From assembly GCA_015657535.1 (NCBI GenBank), contig JADHZB010001632.1, forward strand, positions 1 to 64,000: a DNA stretch of 64,000 bases. The letters run 5' to 3'. Shown in pieces: positions 49,252-59,071 of the stretch; positions within the stretch are counted from its first letter, which is position 1; each line of letters starts with the position of its first letter. A model generated the notes under the pieces. The model did no database searches, was not told where the DNA came from, and worked only from the letters and a program-made list of their open reading frames with translations. A program made the position numbers and the translations under genes. The stretch comes from Nephromyces sp. MM_2019 (Eukaryota; Apicomplexa; Aconoidasida; Nephromycida).

Positions 49252-49843
49252 CTACGATACATACGAAAGATTTTGGAGGTTTTATTTCAAAAATAAAGCA
49301 TAATACAGAAATCTTTACATCAATCGATTAGAGTGATAAATCCTCAACAAGATCTCATATACTTCGATAACTGAGCTTAGATAACGAAGCTAAGTTTTCA
49401 TGGTAGCTGGTAACTCATGATTTTTTATACTTGCTCATGTGCAGCAGTACTCAAGTCACTGCTTATTGGGGCATGATGGAAGAACATTCTTGCTAGAAGG
49501 AAGGAGTCCCGTGAAACTGAATAAGCCACTTTTTTAATCACTGTGTAGCGATTTTCATACCGTTTGCGGTTAGCTTAATATACATCCCATAAAGCGTTAC
49601 TTCATAGAAGAAAGTCGCTTTTTCGACTGAAGAATACTTTGTTAGCCTTACGCAAGGTTGCCCACAAGCATGAGTGCATTGTTTTGTAATTTATAGACTA
49701 AGAGTTGAGGCTAAGGAGGAACAAGTCTTAAGTATCATTTTAAGAGTGCTTTTTCATATGCTCGTGAAGTATGTTGGCGCCGAAGCAGCAATGTAATTTT
49801 GTGTAATAAAATGTTTATGCTTTAATTATATAAAGTACGTTTG

Positions 49844-52762
49844 TTAACGCTTGTAAAAATAGATACGCTGGTGAGCCGCCCCCGCGTTAAAAACTGCTCT
49901 ACACTGGGTATCACGAGGGAATTTCATTGGCACTCGCACAACTGTTGGTCCTATTACCTCATGAAGATGATTAGAATTTTGCATCATATCCCCAATTAGC
50001 CGTGGAATTGAGCTAATGTTCGACCCTTCGGGCGATGCATTGAGGTTTCTTCTCTGCTCTGGCACAATGCAGTTAGCAATTGCATTATTGCTTCCCACAA
50101 GGAAATTTCTTCTATTGCTTCTGGGAGTGCTGCTATTTTCTGCCACTAGTAATTCTCGTAAAGACTCATTAATATGCATAGAACAAGCAGACTCTGAGTC
50201 TGGAGCTGGAAAGTAGCTTTTCTCAGATGACTTTTTGCTGCTCCGATTACTCGTAGATGTAGGCACATTCTCCATACTCAGCTTCGTTATTTCTTCCTGA
50301 AGAGCAAGTGGGTTAAAACCCGTACAAATCAATGCGGATTAGTTTGTCGCACAGAAACAAAAAATAGTTGTCTTCTGGTGAGATGTTTGCCGGGAAAACA
50401 AGATAAACCTTTGAGTTCAACGAAGTGTGCGGATAGTTACCACCGTGAATGCAAGAGGGGTATCTAATTACGGGTGCCATCGTGTGCTATTCGTGTAGAA
50501 TTTACAATATTGTCGCACATAAATCTTGTACTAGCTGATTGGGAATGGGAGGTAGTACTTATTTGGCTGCAAGCTGAATCAAGTAATTTCCATATGCAGA
50601 ATACTTGCTACGTAACTCACCTTAAAGTGCCTGCAAATAGTCTCTTACTACTGTAAAGGTGCGTGTTTTTATGAAGGTCAAGCTGCAACCGTTTTCTTCT
50701 TGGCGAAAGCATCGTACATCAAGTGAAGTACTGCCGAAAATCATTATGAATTTACTTGCTATATTGAGCATTTGAACATTTCAGTACACTATGAACGAGA
50801 ACTCCCGCGACCCTAAAAACTAGATTCCTTTCATATCCTATCAGCAGTAATTATATTGCATTGAATAAATTTGTTATAGTGCCAAAGACTAGGAAAAAAG
50901 CAGGGTGGCATCATTATTTATGATCTATGGGTACTACACTCACTAAATCCACTTTAGTGCTGTAAGCATACTTAATGCCTGTAGCAATTCATACTACAGA
51001 CATCCCTCCTTACCCTCGCTAAAGCAGCCAGCTCTGCTACACTGTGTATATGACCATTGACGCTTTTGTTAAGCTCTTTAAAAAACCAGCTCCCTTTAAT
51101 ATGGTAAAGCACTATCATAAAGTGTCCAATAGGCGGTACACCTGTGTCCTCCGTCGATAGTCCTCTTGAAGGGAGGTCGGAGGCCGACAAGCAAACTTCA
51201 GAGTGGGTATCGCTAGAGACCCAAAGATCAGCGCTTGAAGGGTCTCTAGCTAAAGCGGTGGTAGAATTCTTAGGGTAGTAGCCAAATACCTGGGGGAAAG
51301 GTGTATACGTATCTATGTGCTTCTTTTCAATGGTACACCAAGGATAGGGTGCAAAAGTTTTTTCTATAGGGAACGTGCAAAGTTGGTCATCTAAAACTTG
51401 CTAAGGCATAATATATTTTCAGAGGTAAAAAAAGGTGTTAGTAGAAAAATTTTACCACCAAGGCTGAATTTCAAACAGCTATATGCTTCGCTAGAAGTTG
51501 AGCCGTTTATTAGAGAGTAACGCGGCAGCACATCACATCTATATGCCGTACCATCCGTTAATTAAGCAAAGCGCTCAAGATCAAAAGCATGATTTAGTAT
51601 GGCATTCCTACGGATATTAATATGGCTTTGCAAAAAACAGCGGCGCGCCAAGTACTTCGACAAAATATTCATAGGCTCGACCTGTGAGCTATAGCTATAT
51701 CACGCTTTTATAAATAAATGCCAGTGAACGCAATTGAATAAAACTACAGTGGTATGGATTTCAGCATACTCTGAAAGTTGGTGTAGTACCCGATAATGTG
51801 CTCTTCCAGGTAGATGATGTTCGCCGTTGTGGCTTACGATACTTCTAATACCCCCAAACGAGGGGGAAAGAGCCACTAAGAAAATCACTTCATGGGCGTG
51901 TAGCCGGTGAAGGTCGATCAGAAGAAGGTTGCTATGAGCAAACTGGTAGTCAGGAAGGGATTTGGCAAAGTTCAAGCTGGATGATGAAGGCTCATGTAAA
52001 GAATCCTGCTCCGATGACAGGTAAGAAGCTTTGCCTAGGTACTCTCCATTCCAGGTTAACCTGAGCAGTGTTGGCTCTGCAGATAAGGTAGAAATATCAT
52101 ATTTTTGCCGTAGCACTGGGTAAAAGCATGCTAATCTTCCTTGAGCAGGTGGATCATGCGGTGTGGCAATTGACAAAGATAAGTGGGATCAGCGTCAAAT
52201 AAAGCCAGATTTGAACACCAACGATGGCTATGCTAAGTGATAAAATTATAGCAGGCGCACTTGTTACAGTATACCTTAAATAGCAGACAGCGCTTGCCAC
52301 TTAACCTACTACTATTTCTGTCGATAGCCAATCTCACAAGCACGCAAAAGCGTAGGACAGTGAGCACGCCAAGATAGTCTTGACAGCAATTCGAACATTA
52401 TATCAATCATATCTTGAAGCTTCTAGGAAGAAAGGATTTTGAGTTTTTGGGGCTAAATGACCTTAGCAGAAAGCATGAAAAAACCCTCAAACTGGTATTC
52501 ACACTTCAATGTCGCCAGGGCAAATATTCAAGCAGCAAAGAGTTCAAGCACGCGTCGGGAGGTATTTTTGTGCTTTCAAAATTTTTCATACAGGGAAAAA
52601 GCTCACTGTTATAAAATATTCATTACCTAATGGTAAGACCTGAGGGGCATAGATTAGGTCATCATCATCATCACACATAAGCTCCAAGGAAACAATTTGA
52701 GAAGTTACCTTTGTGCCAGAAACAAGTGTACCATTGACGTGTACTAGTGGATGCGACTCCAT
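49844..52762 (-). CDS. TerD-like domain protein, 361 aa
   Basis: Exons 52762-52627, 52115-51770, 51164-51014 and 50296-49844 join in phase from an ATG in good context (GGGAAATGG) to TAA; total length is exactly divisible by three. Residues about 100-205 resemble the second half of a TerD fold: L L L I D L H R L H A H E V I F L V A L S, then A H Y R V L H Q L S, then G H F M I V L Y H I K G S W F F K E L N, which matches the TerD order of an I-V-D-L strand, an F-V-V strand, and the final strand with gel-like W-x-F-x-x-x. TerD domains bind Ca2+ in bacterial stress proteins and occur sporadically in eukaryotes; the acidic Ca2+ ligands are not obvious here, though D-D-D-D-D occurs near residue 36. 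The last 150 residues are Ser/Asn-rich, then end in a compact R V P M K F P R D T Q C R A V F N A G A block. Family call is by eye only. Confidence 0.5.
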
Positions 52763-53168
52763 TTCCCCAATATTTCTGGACTCTTTCTTGAATTTTTTAC
52801 ATTTTCATCACTTTTTGAAAAGAGATGGCACTAACGGCAGCAAACTTTGGAGCTTGAACATGCTTCTGCGCCTGATGTACATCTTTTGGGCCAACTGTGC
52901 TTCTGTGTGTGTACTTTCTCAAGTCTGAATGCTTTCCTTCCTTGCTTGCTCGTTAATATGTCCTCTGAAAATGCATTGTTGGGTAATATCTTCGAAACAT
53001 TCATAAGAGCAGAATAACTCATGACTTCTTAGGAATTTCAGCTCTTCCCCAATATAAATTGGCCCGTACCAATCGGTAGCCACTTCCCTTTTACTGCCGA
53101 ATCCTTTCCTAGTTTTTGGGCTTGTAATACCAACCGGAGATATACTACACCGTACGTAATTAGTTAGT

Positions 53169-53386
53169 TTAGCTTGTTCTGGATGAAGAGTAGCATATAT
53201 TTTTTGGCTCCTCCAGAGGTTTCCTTGTTGATCCCTGATTGTGGCGTTTTACCTGAAGAGCAGCATAAAAGCATAAACAGCTCGGTAGGTATTTAACTTC
53301 CCGGTTTACACGGGATCTTCCTGCAGTGCGGACCAAAAGAATATTAAGGCGCAGCTCGTGTCATCAATTGGTATGCCAGTATGCAT
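53169..53386 (-). CDS. Candidate 52-residue two-exon ORF
   Basis: ATG exon 53386-53312 (M H T G I P I D D T S C A L I F F W S A) ends at a weak GTGTAA donor; exon 53252-53169 follows a strong TGCTCTTCAG acceptor and reads V K R H N Q G S T R K P L E E P K, ending TAA. Both joints are phase 0. The model is short and the donor poor, so it may be the end of a longer gene. Confidence 0.3.
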
Positions 53387-53607
53387 AATTTATGAAAAAG
53401 AGGTCCCTTTGGCTTTCGCAATGCTATAGCAGTGAAGATAGGAACAGCTCAAGTCTTTTGTTGTAGCCCTAGGATGACTTTATGCGCCTTAAGGTGTATA
53501 CTTTTACGTGGTACAATGCTTTGAATCTTCATGCAGCATTAGCATATCCACTTATTTCAAAGTTTTATGAATTCCCGTAAATTATGCCTAATATTAACAA
53601 TAATAAA

Positions 53608-54888
53608 ATGATAGTGCTAGATGAAGATTTGCACCCGGGGTGGGAATCTCGTAGCTTCTAATCGGTTAGCTTATAATCGGTAAAACTCCTTACAAAGCTA
53701 AGAGAACAAGGAAAGTGAACATGAGATAGGGGAGCGTATATTTTTATAGCGTAAAAACCCCAATGTAGTTTAATTGCGAGGCGGCGAAGGATAATTTTCA
53801 AGAAGCCTAGCTCCAAAGCTACCACTTTGGATTTTTTGCAGCCAAAGTCATTAGATAGAGGAGTACGCGGACTCTCAGTGCTAATACCCAGCAGTTTCAA
53901 GTCACATTCGTGTTGCTATCACTGCTTTTTGCAATGCGAGAGCCTCATGAAAGCAGAGAGCCGCCTGCTTTGACTGTTCTTTAGTCTGCTTGCATAAATA
54001 CATGCTTGACACTGCGGAGGTGAGTGTAGCTATTTATCTACGAAACGAGGTAGAGAATAATAAAACTGTGATATGAACTAGCAACTCAGTCTAAGCAGTT
54101 CGTGATGCCCATCTCTTTTCCGTATTTTTATTCGATGCATCTCAAGAAAGTACTGGATGCAGTCGATATGCATAATTAAGATTTTTTTCACTTCAAGCGC
54201 TATTGGCAACTAGCCTATATTTTCGCGAAAAATTACTAATGTATCTTCAGCTTACACTACATGTAGGGAAATTTCTCCCATCCCTTTCATTTTATTCCCA
54301 GTTTTCCATGACAAAAAAGGTGCGCGGGTGGGTCTAGCCTAATTTCTTTCTCCTTACTGTCATTCAAAGTTAAACTGCTTAAAAGAACACTTAGTTGGTG
54401 GAGGAAAAGTCATTAGCATAGAGTTGGGAAATGAATTCACAGGCAGTGCTATTATTTACTGGCGTAAGTCAAGCATGCAAAGTAACCGCTTACATTGCGT
54501 GGAATTTGGGTTTTGGCATGGCTTTGAATTTTTTGGCCGCCAAGCAAATCTGAAAATTGTATGACTGATCACGGACACTTGATTATGTTTAGCTCATGGG
54601 GAATTGAATGGCGTATAGTTAACTCACAGGTTCGTCAGCTAGTTTTTTTTTGCGCCACCACCCACAAGTATCGAAAGAGGGCTGTTTTATCCGTTTGCCA
54701 AGGTTACTATAACAAAGTGTTATAGGTAGAGCATGAAACAGGAAGCAGTACTACATTCTTCGTTTTGTTGCTCAGGCCTTGAAAGTGCACGTATTATCAG
54801 GATGGGGATTCACACGGAAGCTATGTTCACAGTACTGCACTTGCCTCGAATATATGCATGCCGCGAATACTACATGTTCCATGAGTGA
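53608..54888 (+). CDS. Small possible RRM-like protein, 100 aa
   Basis: Five exons join in phase from ATG to TGA: 53608-53650, 53985-54019, 54302-54319, 54370-54463, 54776-54888. Three acceptors have long pyrimidine tracts (before 53985, 54302 and 54776). The middle reads L N C L K E H L V G G G K V I S I E L, then T G S A I I Y W and A R I I, which follows the alpha1-beta2-beta3 pattern of an RNA-recognition motif (K-x-x-x-x-x-x-G-K-V-x-S-V-x-L, then G-x-A-x-V-x-F). Aromatic RNP residues are not convincing, so the call is tentative. An 18-base exon and a weak first donor (GTAGCT) lower confidence. Confidence 0.38.
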
Positions 54889-55160
54889 GTTGTAGTCCCG
54901 AAGAGAAATTGGTAGTAGGCAACGCAGTAGGCAGGTCGCCTTAACTCCCTCCTAAGGTTCTTGGAGGAGTAGGTGGGATGCGTAGGGAAGCCAACGCAGT
55001 AGAGACCATTTTAAGCTACGTAACATGAGGATTACCACTAGGAATTCTAAATGGGCTCGGTGTGCATACACCCTTCAGTTACTCGTAATCTACGAGTCTG
55101 AAACGACTAACCAAGAGTATAAGTGTAGCCATAGCAGTATGCCTGCTGTAGCAGAATCCT

Positions 55161-55376
55161 ATGAAGCAGCCCCAGGCACAAAGTATGAGCTTACAAAATT
55201 GGCAAAACTACTTTGGTATTACCTCCACAGCATTTGAAAGCCCGGTAGTCTCACCGTGTGAGAGCATGGCATGCAGAAGAGTGCTCATCCGTGAGGAGGC
55301 CACGAGTAATCCTGGATATCTATTAAGCAACCAAAACGATAATAACAGGGCAGCTTTCACAGCGCTATATCGCTAG
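55161..55376 (+). CDS. 71-codon ORF with coding-like composition
   Basis: An ATG frame directly after an in-frame TAG reads M K Q P Q A Q S M S L Q N W Q N Y F G I T S and ends R A A F T A L Y R-TAG. Its residue mix is balanced, unlike the AT-driven frames nearby, and AGCAG just upstream could be an acceptor. No family recognised. Overlaps a second, less convincing frame at 55025-55237. Confidence 0.33.
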   Translation: MKQPQAQSMSLQNWQNYFGITSTAFESPVVSPCESMACRRVLIREEATSNPGYLLSNQNDNNRAAFTALYR

Positions 55377-58140
55377 TGATGTAACATAACTTCCCGCAAA
55401 ATGGTAAAATGAGATCCGCACCTGAATTTCTTTCGAAATTGTCAGAGCCAAGAAAAGGGTCCTTCACAACAGCGACCGAGGGAAACAATTTTCGTAGAAC
55501 AATGCTTTAATTGCCATACTTTGAAGCTATCCATTCAGTGTCACTACTGGAAACATCTTCAGCACTAATTAAACAATTTGTTCAGTGCAACTCTTGTGAC
55601 ATAACTAGTGCCACTGCCCTAGGATAAGTTGAATTTCCAGCCCAAGTAGCGTTCTTCCTATACCTTTAATCCTACTACTAGTATTATGGCAGTTATCACA
55701 TCATTTTGATAACAATTCATGAAATTTCCGCCAAGATGTGGCCTTGCTAATGCGCTCCATTGTTAATAATGTAGATCTGACGACGAACTTTCCTTTACTT
55801 CAACTAACTAGGCGTGCATATGACTCACTTTCAACCTCTAGCACAACGATCCATGCACGGTACACTTTTTTAACAAGCAGATAAAAGCAGGAACTTTATC
55901 TCATAAATATTCCTAACAAAGGAAAAAATTGTGGTTTTAGCGCATTCCATCCTATGTTCAAGCTTTCCTTTTTGAACTATCATGCAATGGCCATTAAGCA
56001 TCTACTGTGATGCCGCATCCAACTTCCTCAAGCAAAAATCATTAATCAGATACTTCTTTCAGAGCCCAGAACCTCTGACTTCAATTCAATGTAACGGCGT
56101 GAAAGAAGGTAACAAATAGACTGCAGAAATACTGATCTATTAATGCAGCTGGGCGTAGCACAGCATATAAAAAATATAAACAGCACAAAAAAAAGCGTTT
56201 ACTATAGCAACTGGTGCGTAAGGAATACAAAAAAATCAGTAAATATAGTTTTTCCGCCAACCATTAAAGTCATGATGGATAGTGGAATATCTCATGTCAA
56301 GCAGCAAAACTACCTACACCATGATATTATGAGGTATTCGATCTGAGCAAGCAATTTTTACCAATAATATCCGCTGATGGGGGCAGTCCAAGCTGCACTA
56401 ACCAAGCATACTATTTACAACAGTAAAATGAATATGCGCAGAAAAAAATGATAAAAGCACCATCCTTCGATGTGCATATTCGTTTAAATTTGCGTAAACA
56501 TCAATGTATATATGCAAAGAATGGCAACAACGCACACTTCAAGGTTGGCTGTAGTTCGAAGGTAACGCAGGTGGCTGCGCTCATTGCCACAGCGCCACAA
56601 ATACGTTTTTAAATGTATGAATGGTGCTGCGCGTATGAGAAAACAGGTAAAAATCATCCTTAAAGCAAGTGAGAATCAACCTCTCGGAGTGAGAAGCACC
56701 AAAATTAACAATTGCGCACAGTTGTAGATGCATAGCCACATGTATTCCCACCAAGTTATAGCAATAAAAAATGTATTTCGGTACTTATGGGTACCAGATG
56801 CGGCTATATTTCAAGGGGAGGCTTTGCTGTATTTCTAGGGCTTGAGAAAAAATTATATATACAGACGTAATCTAACGGGTGCTACATAGGCGCAATGACG
56901 TCCTCTCCGTCGATTACTAAAGTGAAGGAGAAATTTCCAAGGTTAATTGACAAGGCAAGATATGCATAAACTTTCTATCGGAATTGAGGGTCATATCCTC
57001 ATAAACACACATACGGACGTGCATATCGGTATGAATCCAAGCGGGAAGAAGCGCAGCCGCGCAGAAAATTACAAAGCCTCTCCAGGAAACGCAATTAAAA
57101 CGGCAAATGTGCAATAGTACAAAAATGCATGGTGAGTCCTAGGCAGCAGCAGTACGCTATACCGCGAAAAACGTACGAAGACAGCTATTTCTTCCATTAA
57201 AAATCGCAAAATATGTGTCAGTGGCAGCGAGACACATTTCATTCTGCCATATGGAAAAGCACATTAGAATGCGCCTGTGAGATTGAAAAAAAATGTTTTT
57301 TCCATTCAAGCATTTTTAATCTCATTGTAACAGCCTAGATATTTATACTGAACCACCCTACTCCTTCAAATAGCTGCTCGGTATACCTGAAAAAAAATCC
57401 TGACACAACAGCCTCAACTACTTGTGTTGGTCAGCTCTTGCAAATTGTAAATATACCTCAGCGTAAGCAAAGCTGAAAATCTCCAGCCTTGCTGATCATC
57501 GTGTCTGTTTTAAGGTCTTCTACCCTTTTTTACAGGAGATTTTTTTGGCAAAATTCCATTTTTTTATCTCCTGCATTTGATGCAGTGTACAATGCTACAT
57601 ACAAAATTTGTGCAGAAAGGAGCAAAAAACATGAAGTTTCTGCAATAAACATCGCGCGGGGCAGTAAATGATAGCGCGATTGATGAAACTTTTAAATCGA
57701 AAGGAAAAATTGAAAAAAATTAGGTTTAGAACATAATTCACGGTTTAATTAGTACATAAATTGCATCGAAAGTTGAACGAGAGACATTTTGATATCCTCT
57801 AGCTCATCCAAATGGGACAAAAGCGCATAAACGGTGCACATCCTGCCTGTGAAGTTCACCTGCTCTATGATATGATAAAAAAAAAAATCACAAGCCGATA
57901 TTCTGAAGGAATCAGATTGAGAGAGAGAGAGAAGCGTGGGGGTGGGGGAAGACTTAAGAATAGAAAGGACAGAAAGCATGAAAAAATATCAAGTCCAACA
58001 AAAAACAAGCAAATTAGACCTTTGTATTAAGCGCCTCTATTAAAGCTAGATGCAAAAAAGCTATTCTTTCAGGAATTTTACCTAATAAATTAGACTAGAA
58101 TTCACTAAACCTATCAGTAAGAATTCAAAGAGATACTGCT
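55377..58140. other. Long gap without a defended gene
   Basis: AT-rich, with only short frames on both strands and no exon chain I can support. A short poly-purine stretch with GAGAGAGAGA lies near 57930. The last kilobase may contain the promoter of the acidic-repeat ORF. Confidence 0.35.
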
Positions 58141-58599
58141 ATGGCTCATAATATATTTAAATTTACAATCAGTGAAAAAACTGGCATTCCAAACAAAAGA
58201 CAGAAAACAGAAGTGATTGACGATGAAAATGAAGGAAATGAAGGAGATGAAGGAAATGAAGGAGATGAAGGAAATGAAGGAAATGAAGGAGATGAAGGAG
58301 ATGAAGGAGATGAAGGAAATGAAGGAAATGAAGGAGATGAAGGAGATGAAGGAGATGAAGGAAATGAAGGAGATGAAGGAGATGAAGGAAATGAAGGAGA
58401 TGAAGGAGATGAAGGAGATGAAGGAAATGAAGGAAATGAAGGAAATGAAGGAGATGAAGGAGATGAAGGAAATGAAGGAGATGAAGGAGATGAAGGAGAT
58501 GAAGGAGATGAAGGAGATGAAGTAGATGAAGGAGATGAAGGAGATGAAGTAGATGAAGGAGATGAAGGAGATGAAGGAGATGAAGAAGCAGATGCTTAA
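58141..58599 (+). CDS. Acidic DEG/NEG-repeat protein, 152 aa
   Basis: Single-exon ATG to TAA frame. Residues 1-24 look like ordinary protein and contain a short basic patch (P N K R Q K) that could be a nuclear signal. Residues 25-148 are almost pure tripeptide repeats Asp-Glu-Gly and Asn-Glu-Gly, with two or three D-E-V variants near the end, then E-E-A-D-A. Net charge is extremely negative. Acidic tails like this are common in histone-binding and nucleolar proteins, but the repeat dominates and there is no folded domain. The ISF-repeat frame on the other strand is a shadow. A spliced upstream exon cannot be excluded. Confidence 0.5.
   Translation: MAHNIFKFTISEKTGIPNKRQKTEVIDDENEGNEGDEGNEGDEGNEGNEGDEGDEGDEGNEGNEGDEGDEGDEGNEGDEGDEGNEGDEGDEGDEGNEGNEGNEGDEGDEGNEGDEGDEGDEGDEGDEVDEGDEGDEVDEGDEGDEGDEEADA
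58222..58585. repeat. 9-bp minisatellite (GATGAAGGA / AATGAAGGA)
   Basis: About 40 copies of a nine-base unit, varying mainly between GAT and AAT at one codon and GGA and GTA at another. The GAT/AAT pattern along the array shows higher-order blocks of 27 to 54 bases that recur, suggesting amplification by unequal exchange. Confidence 0.95.
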
Positions 58600-59071
58600 G
58601 ATTATGAAGCTCGAAGTAGCCAATGAGTAATTCGTCGAATCCGCTAAAGCAGCGAACTTACTCTATTGTATGGCATAATACGCTCTTGATATATACTTTG
58701 AAAAATACTCCGACTATTAAAGAAAAAACGTCAATTTGAGGAATAATCTTCAAATCTATTTTATATTCATATGCTACTTAATTTTTTTTGATTATAGTAT
58801 CGTTGCTTCGTCCTTAATATCGCCTTAGTGAAAAAATAAGGTATAGACAAGTGCATCTAAGACGGAAAAAACGTATAAAAACATGAATCAGGCACTATAA
58901 CAGAATGTCAAACTAAGATCCAGCACCAAAAACTCTTCAAAGTCACCCATTAAAAGCCAGCTTCTCAGCATTTAGACATACACACACCACAAAGGCAGAA
59001 ATCCCCGAAAAAAATCAAAAAATTTGAAAATAACGCACTTTTGACATGGTCTTTCACTCTGGACAGATAAA
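58600..59071. other. Convergent 3' intergenic region
   Basis: Lies between the stop of the acidic-repeat ORF and the stop of the phosphatase gene, which face each other. AT-rich; ATTAAAGAAAAAA near 58717 is the only polyadenylation-like string and is not specific. Confidence 0.35.

Noticed and set aside
53672..53877. Two minus-strand exons (about 53877-53825 and 53698-53672) with good acceptors
   Set aside because: They lie inside the first intron of the plus-strand RRM-like model and give only about 26 residues; a useful warning that short phased chains arise by chance here.
58114..58623. 169-residue minus-strand ORF of I-S-F repeats
   Set aside because: Exact complement of the DEG/NEG repeat; hydrophobic tripeptides are forced by the nine-base unit and the plus-strand frame has a normal N terminus.
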